This document shows, piece after piece, positions 56,801 through 64,000 of a stretch of 64,000 nt of DNA. Below the pieces are notes generated by a model. That model was not told where the DNA came from. It did not search any database and was given only the letters and a program-made list of their open reading frames with translations. The translations under genes and the position numbers were made by a program. The stretch is from Carnegiea gigantea (Eukaryota; Streptophyta; Magnoliopsida; Caryophyllales; Cactaceae), in NCBI GenBank assembly GCA_029747015.1, contig JAKOGI010000347.1, positions 589,488 through 653,487 of the forward strand, given 5' to 3'. Numbering within the stretch: the first letter of the stretch is position 1; each line of letters begins with the position of its first letter.

Positions 56801-58466
56801 CAAAATTGGACATAACCAGTTAAATTCTACCACACCCAGTTCGCCAATTGCACTTCTAAGCCAAACCCAGATCATATACACCAAAACAAAATGACAGTTC
56901 CCTCAGTGATGGAATGGGGCTTTCACCACATTCCCAATTAGGAATGCTCATAAACAACTTCAATTCAGCCCAAAACTTAAAAAGAGACCCCAAAGTTTGC
57001 GAATTTACCGCAGAAAAGTCTAGTGAAATGAAACACAGGACAAACAGGGGCAATGGTGAAACAGGGGAACGACAGGAATAGCCACTCAATGTTACTCAGC
57101 AGTGAGAATGAAGCAACCAGAGACAGGGGTGGGTTACTTACAGCCGGGTAGCAACCAGGAACGGGGGGCTCTCAACCGCCGGTAACCCAGGCCCACCTCC
57201 AAAACCTCTGCCTTTCTTCCTTAGATATGCCCGTGAGTACCAGCCGATGCTATGTGCTCCACCGGCGAGGAGCCGATGCTATGTGGTGTACCGGTGATGA
57301 CCTAGCTAAGGGTGGGAAGGTGGGTGGTGCTCGAGGTCACATAGTGACCGTTCTGCACTAGTAGACTAGCTGAGAGAGAGAGATCGGTTAAAAATCATTT
57401 TGAACATATTTTGTACAAAGAAGTTAGATAATTGCCTTAGTGTGTAGATGCCAAGAAAGTCCATAGAAGGTCTTGATTGCAGAACACACAATCAAGGCCT
57501 GCTGATTTTGGAAACTGACCACACCATCAGTATTCTGCAAGACACATAAGCAGAGGAGATAACGAAGGGCCTATAGAAAAGAAAAGATGGATTGGGAAGG
57601 ATGGGAGCGAATGTAAACTTAAAGGAACACAGAGGTAAGCATAAAGTAGGGAATAATGTGAAATAGAGAGGAGAAGATGGGAAGTGAGATGGAGAAAAAG
57701 AAAAAAAACAGCTAGAAATAGCTTGGGAGAAGGCAAGAGACGATGCAAACAGGGAGAAGAAGAAAGAGGGGGAGGGGGGAGTGAATAGACTATGCCGGAA
57801 GCAGAAACAATGTGATACAGAATTCAGATCTGCCTCAAATCTGCCTGGCATGCTTCAGGTGCATTGGGTGGGTTGAGATGTTCCTAGGGGTCATCTAATC
57901 TTGTTGGCATCTAATTTCGCCGCAAATCTAAGACCATCCAAGTGACAACTGCTTACTTAATGAGCTGGCCACATGCTTTAAGTTGAGTATATGTTCATAC
58001 TATCTTTGTGACGGCTTTGCTTTAGAGCTTCTTCAGTAGCAAGAGGTGGAATTTTTAATTGCTTATTCATCCCAAGTTCAGAGGGTAGATCTCACTTAAT
58101 AAACTTATTGTCCTTATGTAGTTTTGTCTGTCCATTGTTTTGATAATTCTGTTTTCATGAGAATTTATTACCATGATCATGAATTAATATGGCCTTTAAT
58201 ATATATATAGCCATTGCAAAGCGAGACAATCTTCTGTGGTTAAGGACAAAAGGGATAAGCAGCAAAAGGTATGAAATTCCCCTTCCCTTTCTGCCTGCTA
58301 TTAGCCTCCTTCTCATATCCCCCAAAAATATTGAAAAAAGAAGAAATTAAGGATGTCTTAATAGTTTATTTATGGACTATTCTTGGTGTTTTTTTTTTTT
58401 TTTTTGGGGAGACAGGACAAGCGTCTCATCTTAACAATGGAGGACCTCTCAAAAGCACTACGAGAG
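50552..58466 (+). CDS. TAF10, TFIID/SAGA subunit (exons 1-5; last exon outside window)
   Basis: TBP-associated factor 10 is a histone-fold subunit of TFIID and SAGA in the nucleus. Exons by splice sites are 50552-50653 (34 codons), 50736-50800, 52404-52466, 58211-58268 and 58416-58466, all with GT donors and AG acceptors and consistent phases. The 113 visible residues follow plant TAF10 closely: [19 protein letters not shown], then [20 protein letters not shown], then [19 protein letters not shown], then [13 protein letters not shown], then [15 protein letters not shown]. Plant TAF10 is about 135 residues, so roughly the last 25 (usually starting YGVNV) are missing and were not found up to 64000. 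The start is the ATG at 50552. An in-frame upstream extension would need GTG. Intron 3 (5.7 kb) holds an antisense LINE. Confidence 0.92.
50809..50857. repeat. (TC)n microsatellite in TAF10 intron 2
   Basis: About 24 uninterrupted TC units, nine bases after the exon 2 donor, followed by a T run. It lies in the first pyrimidine-rich part of the intron. Confidence 0.97.
50858..52403. other. TAF10 intron 2, non-coding
   Basis: No coding or repeat structure that I recognise. It ends with a good acceptor (TAACTTTTCAG) before exon 3. Confidence 0.6.
52757..52862 (-). repeat. LINE 3' end with SINE-type tail sequence
   Basis: On the minus strand GGTAGAGGTAAGGTTGCC, then ACATCTGAATCTCCCC, then CCCACACTGGGTGG and GGT repeats. 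This strongly resembles the 3' end of plant Au-type SINEs (GGTAAGGTTGCGTACATC...CACTGGGT then TTG repeats). No pol III A box was found upstream, so I read it as the LINE end and not as a separate SINE. Confidence 0.6.
53170..55067 (-). pseudogene. RTE-type reverse transcriptase
   Basis: Blocks in order: [20 protein letters not shown] and [14 protein letters not shown] (55067-54890), [19 protein letters not shown] (about 54637-54580), [39 protein letters not shown] (to 54398), [20 protein letters not shown] (54224), and [15 protein letters not shown] (family GLHQGSALSP). A stop follows where Trp is usual. The active site is LADDIVLID (about 53960), and the C-terminal domain ends [14 protein letters not shown]...LDHRELAT (53391-53170). 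A 169-bp stretch of the palm/fingers region is tandemly duplicated (54232-54571). Not functional. Confidence 0.88.
54232..54571. repeat. 169-bp tandem duplication inside the LINE RT
   Basis: Two copies (54232-54401 and 54401-54571) with period 169 bp and a handful of differences, for example GGAGG/GAAGG and CTGCCAGG/CTGTCAGG. 169 is not a multiple of three, so the duplication also shifts the RT frame. The divergence between copies shows it is not an assembly stutter. Confidence 0.9.
55076..56200 (-). pseudogene. RTE-type apurinic endonuclease domain
   Basis: An open stretch of 341 codons from 56101 plus about 30 more upstream codons ([20 protein letters not shown]) beyond a stop where Trp is expected. 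The endonuclease motifs are NIG-like, [26 protein letters not shown] and [10 protein letters not shown]. Near 55468 the family's TQHRLLV reads TQQRLLV, so the catalytic His is Gln. The C-terminal linker ([15 protein letters not shown]) leads into RT. The enzyme would nick target DNA for target-primed reverse transcription. This copy is dead. Confidence 0.85.
57391..58210. other. TAF10 intron 3, right part
   Basis: No coding. A pyrimidine/purine-biased stretch at about 57550-57790 gives open frames by composition only. It ends ATATATATAG before exon 4. Confidence 0.6.
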
Positions 58467-59339
58467 GTAATTTGAAGTCATGCCCTCCCAACTTTTTTAT
58501 GATATCAAAATGATTTAAGGAATTTCTATATTAGGGCTTTTACATTGTGAATCCTCAAGATTAAAAGAAGATAGACGTTGCAAATTGCTCCTTTAGTGGG
58601 TAGAAAGTTCCACAATTGTGGCAATGCTAAATTTCAACCAGCCGTTGCCTATTACTCATGTTTTACTCACAGTTTACCCACATGCGATTTTTTGGACTAC
58701 TGGGCTTGGGAGAAACAAAAGAGTTTCCGAAGGAGAGGAGACACCTCTTTAACGAATCAAATATAATATTAAAGATGAGTTATTATCAGGACTCTTTTTT
58801 GCTGGGTAGTGCGAACTTTTGCCAATCTTCTTTCGATATCATTGTTTTTTGGATAGGTTCTATATTAAATGTACATAAACCTTTTGTAGGATGCTTGCTT
58901 GCATGCATCCTATTGTTCATATTTTATGAATATATTCTGCACCTTTTCCTTATCAAAAAAATACTTCCAGCTACAACCCTTTGTGATTGAAGACTGATTC
59001 ATTGATCCTATCTTATGCGCTGGAGAAGTTGAGTTTCATGTCTTTCTTTCTCTCTTTTTAATTATTTTAGTTTAAGACAAAAGAAAGAGCGAAGATAAAT
59101 GTAATACCTCTGGCAATGAATTCTTTCATAGCAGTATAAGGCTATAAGTAACCCGCTTTCGTTATGCAAAGGCCTCAAGCGGGATGAGTAGGATCCTTCT
59201 CTTCCTTCTTTTTTTGGGGATGGGGGGTGGGGATAGGGAAGGGGTGTAGTGAAGCCTCTACCGGGAAGATTATATCTTATCAGGTTTCAGTCCTGGGAAG
59301 CTTGTGTTTGTGCTATTCAATATTACTGTAACATGCTAG
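58467..59339. other. TAF10 intron 5 start, no gene
   Basis: Follows the exon 5 donor (GAGGTAATTT). I found no match to the expected last TAF10 exon here. Confidence 0.5.
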
Positions 59340-60213
59340 TAGTGTTTCCCACAATTTTCCCTCATCTCCTAACGTTTTTCCTCATGCGCTAGCCCTTAGG
59401 GGGTGTGGAGTATTCATAGATAATGGGCAGGGGCAACCCCCGTCCCCACTGCCTGGGCAAAGCCATGCCTCTTAGCCAAGCATCATGTCCATTCCCCCTT
59501 GTACAAGGCACCTGTTCAAGAAAGGCTACCAGCAGGCTGGCGCTTGCCTAGTGAAGCAGCGGGAGCGAAGCAGCGCCCATTCATCGCTTGAAGCTGGCCC
59601 CCATTCACGCGAAGCAACGCGTCCAGCCATAGGCACCTGATCGCGTGAAGCAGTAGCTAGGGTGCAGGCGCAGCTTGCGCTCACCATGAACTGCTTAACG
59701 AGATTGCCATCAACTACCCCGCTAAGTTTACACACCTAACTAAGCTTGTCCTGCTCGCTAAGTTCACCTACTTAGCTGAGCTGTACTAAGCCTACGTTAG
59801 GCTTTAGCTAAGCCTTTCCGTGCCTTAGCTTCCGAAACCATTCGAAAGCTCACGAAACCATCTGAGAGCTATGTCCATCCATCCGTGAACATTGTCATCC
59901 TTGTCTTTGCGAGCAACCAACTCGGTCATGCTATGCACCTACCTTGGCCAACCCAAGAGTGCATATAGCATGCTTGCACCACCACGGTGCTAGGTGTCGT
60001 CATACAAACACGTTCATGTTCATGCCGTCGTTGTCCATTGAAGGATCCCATATTGATCATGTCATGTGTAACCTCGTCACGACCAAGGGACTTAGCCAAC
60101 AACTTTGGGTGCATGAGTGACTTAGGGGCAAACCAACCCCTTACTTGTCAAGACCCCATCAAGACAAGTTAAGTGGCATGCCAAGCTATGATTAAACACC
60201 AAAGGGGATTACA
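59340..60213 (-). repeat. probable 3' LTR of minus-strand chromovirus (left edge uncertain)
   Basis: On the minus strand the sequence after the polypurine tract begins TGTAATCCCC, a TG start. The left limit is a guess since no CA end with a target duplication was identified. It is rich in AGCTTAGC/GCTAAGT words near 59700-59800. Confidence 0.45.
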
Positions 60214-60228
60214 AACCACCCCCACATT
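60214..60228 (-). other. polypurine tract, minus-strand chromovirus
   Basis: ATGTGGGGGTGGTT on the minus strand directly before the TGTAAT start of the LTR, overlapping the end of the chromodomain reading frame. Confidence 0.65.
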
Positions 60229-62178
60229 GATGCCCTCGTCAAGTAGTCCCGAATATGTTCTTCAAAGTGTCATAAGTTTACATCTCTTTCATATTGAGCC
60301 TTAGCTTCTGATTGTCCTTTCCAAGTATTCAACTAGTCGGTTCTTCTTACTTTGTCCTTTCACCCTCATATCGACTATCATTTCCACATTGTTGTCAAAC
60401 TGCTAAAGGACTGTAACCTATGGCACTGGGCTTCTGCAGATTGTAGCAGAATTGAGGGATTAGTAGTTCACACCATTTCTTTTGAGAAGGCATCACATGG
60501 TGACACAAATACTCCTGAAGTAGATAGTTAATTTTCTCCGTTGGCTGTCAATTTGTGGATGTTTAGCCGTATAGAACTTCAATTCGGGCCCTATTAGGTT
60601 GAAGAGTACTCTCCAAAATCGACTCGTGAAGCGTGTGTATCATGATTACGGATAATGTTTTTGGCAAGCCGAAGTACTTGACCATGTGATTGTGAAACAA
60701 CCTTCCCCCTTCTTCGGCAAGACCAGGACCTTGTGCAGCAACAAACACTGCATATTTTGAGAAGCGATCAACCACAACCATGGTCGACTTGCATCCATTC
60801 ACGCTTGAGAAGTCCGAAATGAAGTCCATCGAGGTTGATTGCCAAGGCCTGTCCGAGGTCAGTAGAGGCTGGAGGAATCCCGTCTCCTTCCTCTCGGTCT
60901 TGTCAAGTTGACAAACTATGCACGACTTTACGTAGGCCTCAACTTCTTGTTCCATCTTTGGCTAGTAATAACTCTTAGCCAACAATGCTAAGGTCTTTTT
61001 TCTATCTGGATGTCCAGCCCACCTGAACATCTCGCAGAAGTTGACGTCGCAGTTGTCCAGCGGTCACATGAGTCTCATAGAATCTCGTGCCTTGTGAAAC
61101 AGCAAGTCATTTTCTTGCCAAGGTACCACCAAGCACTTGCTGTCGCAATCGCTGTGGCTGATAAATTGCATCATCTTTGGACTGCCCGAGCGCCCTTGCT
61201 GTGAAGTTAGTCTCAAGTTTCAACCGTAGACAACGAAGCCGACATAGCAGCTACTAAATCTAATATCTTCTGATTGATGCCATCCGAGAGTAAGTTATGT
61301 CTTCCAGGTTTATGCTCCCACACGAAGTCATATTCCTTCAAACACTCTTGCTAACTAGTCTGCGTGGGAGACAACTTCTTCTAGGTTGGGTTCGGAAATA
61401 GGTGTTGGTCACGTTGTCCGTCTTTATTACGAAGTTAGTGCCTGGTAAGTAGTGCATCCACACTCGTAGACAATGAAGTTTTCTTCCCTTGAAAGCTTTA
61501 GGTGTCCTCCTTGGATCAATATCCCACTGATTGCTTTGTCAGATGCGTTGGTATGCATATCAAAGGGTTTATCAAATATTTGTAATTGTAACACTAATTC
61601 GGAGGCCACCACCTCCTTCAGTGTCTTGAACGCCTCTTAACAATGGACATCCCAAGTCCATCTTTGATCTATCTTCAAAGGATTAATCAAGGGAAATACC
61701 TTCTTTGGATACCCTCGGATGAACCACCAGTAGTAGTTAGCCAACTCAAGGAAGGACCTTAATTCAGAAAATGACTTCGGTGGAGGCCAATCCAAGATTG
61801 CCTGCCACCATTTTATCATCCATTCTCACTAGACCTTTGCAGATCTTGTGCCCGAGGAACATAATCTTGGTTTGTTCAAACTCGCACTTTTCTTTTATGA
61901 CATAGAACCTATGTTCCCCCAGTTTCTGAAATACTTTCTTTAGGTGGTTAACATGGTCTTCAAGTGTTCAAGAATAGATCAGAATGTCATCAATGTACCT
62001 TACACATAAGTCATTGAGGTACGCATAAAAGACATCATTTATTAAATTACAAAAGTTAGATGTGTCATTGGTTATTCCAAACGGCATTATAAGGAATTCA
62101 TAGGAATCATATCTAATTACACATATTGTTTTAGGCTCATCTCTCTCAGCAATCCTCATTTGCTAATAACCCTAGTTC
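60229..62178 (-). pseudogene. chromovirus pol, left arm (RT, RNase H, integrase, chromodomain)
   Basis: On the minus strand from 62178: MRIAERDEPKT and RYDSYEFLIMPFG, active site YIDDILIYS (about 61970), [21 protein letters not shown] (about 61790), and RNase H DMHTNASDKAISGILIQGG (about 61560). The integrase zinc region follows with KMEQEVEAYVKSCIVCQLDK (60960-60890) and core Asp in STSMDFISDFSS. The end of integrase is decayed. A chromodomain-like end has KGQSEAKAQYERDVNL-x-HFEE and IRDYL (about 60345-60240) after a frameshift. A Trp of the YYWPKM motif is a stop here but intact in the right arm. The copy begins abruptly in RT. Confidence 0.8.
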
Positions 62179-64000
62179 TGAGAGCCATTCCCTTGGGTAA
62201 GTAAGGTTTACCAAAGGTGATGAGCGTAAAATTTCCTATGTAACTAGATATTGTTCCTATGAATTTCTTGTAATGCCATTTGGACTAACCAATGCCTCAG
62301 CCGCCTTTTGTAATCTAATGAATGATGTCCTTTACGAGTACTTCGATAACTTTTGTGTAGTTTATCTTGATGATATTGTGATCTATTCTCAGCTGGAGGA
62401 TCATGTTAACCACCTAAGGAAAGTATTTTAGAAACTAAGGGAACATGAGCTGTATGTAAAGAAGGAAAAGTGCAAGTTTCCACAAATTGAGATTATGTTC
62501 TTTGTGCACAAGATCAGCGAAGGTCCTGTGAGGATGGATGATCAAAAGGTGAAGGCAATCTTGGATTGGCCTCTACCAAAATCACTTTCTAAATTAAGGC
62601 CTTTCCTTATCTAGCGAACTACTACTGGAAGTTCATCTGAGGGTACTTAAAGAAGGTAGTCCCCTTGGTTGATCTTTTGAAGAAGGATCAAAAGTGGACA
62701 TGGGATGTGCATTGTGAAGAGGAGTTTGTGAAACTTAAGGATGTCGTGGCCTTGGAACTGGTCTTGCGGTTACCTGTATTTGATAAGCTCTTTGAAGTGC
62801 AAACCGATGCATCTGCCAAAGCAATCGGTGGTGTGCTTGTCCAAGAAGGACACCCTATAGCCTTCAAGGGAAGGAAACTTCATGGGCAGAATTGAAGCAT
62901 TCTACCCATGAAAAGGAGATGTTGGTTGTGGTTCATTGTATATGAGTGTGTGGGCACTACTTATGGGACAGTAAGTTTGTCGTGAAGATGAACAATGCGG
63001 CCAACACCTATTTCAAAACCTAGAAGAAGTTGTCTCTCAAGCATGCTCTTTGGCGAGAGTTTCTCTAGGAATATGATTTCGTGTGCGACCATAAACCCAG
63101 AAGACAAAACTTAGTCCTGGATGTCATCAGTTGGAAGATGGTTGCTTTGGTGGCCGTTATGATGGCTTTGTTGTCTAGAGTTGAGATTGACATCACAGCA
63201 AGGGTGCCGAAGCAGTCCAAGGATGATGCGGTGTACTAGCGGTTGCGACAGCACCGGATGGTATCTTGCGACGGTATTAACTGGAGAATGGAGAATGACT
63301 TCTTGTTTGCACAAGGCATAAGACTCGGCATCAACTTTGGCGAGATGTTCATGATGCCAAGTGGGTTGGACATCTAGGAAGAGAAAGGACATTAGTATTG
63401 TTGGTTAAGAATTATTATTGGCCAAAGATGGAACATGAAGTCGAGGCCTAAGTGAAGTCTTGCATGGTTTGTCAACTTGACAAGGCCCAGAGGAAAGAGG
63501 CAAGACTCCTATAACCTCTGCCGACCCCAGAATCAGCCTCAATGGAGTTCATTTCGAGATTCCCAAGTGAATGGATGCAAGTCGATCATGATTGTGATTG
63601 ATCGCTTCTCCAAGTATGTAGTGTTTGTTGCTGCAATGGGTGCTTGTCCTACCGAAGTAGTAGCAAAGTTGTTTCATAATCACGTGATCAAGTACTTTAG
63701 CTTGCTGAAAGACATTGTTAGTGATTGTGACACACGCTTCACACGTCGGTTTTGGACAATACTCTTTAACCTAATGTCCGAATTGAAGTTCTTTACGGTT
63801 AATCACCCACAAATCGACGGCTAGATGGAGAGGATTAACTCTCTACTTGAGGTGTATTTGCATCACTATGTGGATAGGCAAGAGATGATGGAGGAAGCAA
63901 AGGACAGTTTGAAAAAGGCCGCTCGCTGCATCAAAAGTATGTGGATCGTAGAGGAGGCCTCTTGAGTTTGATGTTAGGGATCAAGAACTTGAAAATTGCT
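60240..64000. repeat. head-to-head inverted repeat of two chromovirus copies
   Basis: The two arms run outwards from a centre near 62185. Matching landmarks are symmetric: RT RY-x-SYEF at about 62100 and 62255, integrase core at about 60790 and 63590. Both arms begin at the same RT block, separated by only about 10-15 bp. At nucleotide level long stretches agree, for example TTGATCGCTTCTC and GTGTTTGTTGCTGCA. Arms are at least 1.7 kb. Confidence 0.8.
62190..63990 (+). pseudogene. chromovirus pol, right arm (RT, RNase H, integrase)
   Basis: On the plus strand: RYCSYEFLVMPFGLTNA (62245-62300), active site VYLDDIVIYS (about 62360), LREHELYVKKEKCKFPQIEI (62440-62500), ILDWPLPKSLSKLR, KKDQKWTWDVHCEEEF (62680-62730), and RNase H VQTDASAKAIGGVLVQEGHP (62800-62860). 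The integrase zinc region has YYWPKMEHEVEA (63405-63450) and CMVCQLDK, and the core VIDRFSKYVVFVAA lies at 63595-63640. NHPQIDG and a chain end follow near 63830. It runs off the window. Frames change several times. It starts at the same RT position as the left arm, in opposite direction. Confidence 0.8.

Larger units (their letters stand above)
52757..57390 (-). mobile_element. RTE-type LINE, antisense in TAF10 intron 3
   Basis: Read on the minus strand it comprises a probable 5' untranslated region (57390-56210), an endonuclease (from about 56200), a reverse transcriptase (55067-53170), a 3' untranslated region and a short GGT-repeat tail (52772-52757). It has no RNase H and no Cys-rich zinc region between RT and tail, as in the RTE clade. 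The 5' limit is approximate and no target duplication was found. Stops and frameshifts make it inactive. It lies wholly within TAF10 intron 3, opposite to the gene. Confidence 0.85.

Noticed and set aside
57492..57851. Minus-strand frame of 119 codons in TAF10 intron 3
   Set aside because: Phe/Ser/Pro-rich composition from a purine-rich plus strand; no homology recognised and no start or splice support.
59100..59200. Possible tRNA-like sequence with short stems
   Set aside because: No cloverleaf, anticodon loop or B-box could be fitted.

Overview
This window is nuclear DNA from a flowering plant, probably a eudicot. The one cellular gene I can recognise is split by introns and encodes TAF10, a TFIID/SAGA subunit. 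Almost everything else is transposable elements of plant lineages: Tat-type Ty3/gypsy with antisense ORFs, a Sirevirus-like Ty1/copia with an extra 3' ORF, a Del/Tekay-type solo LTR, a chromodomain Ty3/gypsy, an RTE-type and an L1-type LINE, hAT, and Harbinger-like MITEs. I see no prokaryotic, organellar, rRNA, tRNA or CRISPR content.

Layout. 0.8-4.9 kb: internally deleted Tat-lineage element on the minus strand (LTR, primer-binding site, gag fused to the integrase C-terminus, two tandem arrays). 5-10.8 kb: AT-rich DNA with little recognisable content. 10.8-12.5 kb: decayed L1 LINE split by a hAT MITE. 12.9-15.9 kb: solo LTR with a perfect 5-bp target duplication. 16.6-27.4 kb: complete but frameshifted Sirevirus-like copia element on the minus strand, with near-identical LTRs and a perfect 5-bp duplication. 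27.5-28.1 kb: hAT MITE. 28.1-46.0 kb: a second Tat element on the plus strand. A MITE sits in its 5' LTR, and a 5.6-kb hAT transposon interrupts its gag. That hAT carries a 1.5-kb Harbinger-like element, which carries a 356-bp MITE of the same TIR family. Behind its integrase lie antisense ORFs and a 57-bp satellite. 47.3-48.2 kb: LTR-like fragment split by a hAT MITE. 50.5-58.5 kb and beyond: TAF10, plus strand, five exons visible, with an antisense RTE LINE filling intron 3. 59.3-64.0 kb: two decayed chromovirus copies head to head, forming a large inverted repeat inside or beyond the last TAF10 intron.

The sequence reads as TAF10 beside, and partly filled by, an old nested repeat block. 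The copia element is the youngest large insertion. The Tat, LINE, hAT and chromovirus copies are inactivated by stops, frameshifts and, in the plus-strand Tat element, Asp-to-Asn changes at catalytic positions. The most notable unexplained structures are three. First, the Tat 3' arrays have almost equal periods (59 and 57 bp) and a stem-loop in each unit despite unrelated sequence. Second, the plus-strand Tat element has a duplicated small antisense ORF with a TATA-like box. Third, there is the head-to-head chromovirus pair. All homology calls are from reading the sequence; no search was run.
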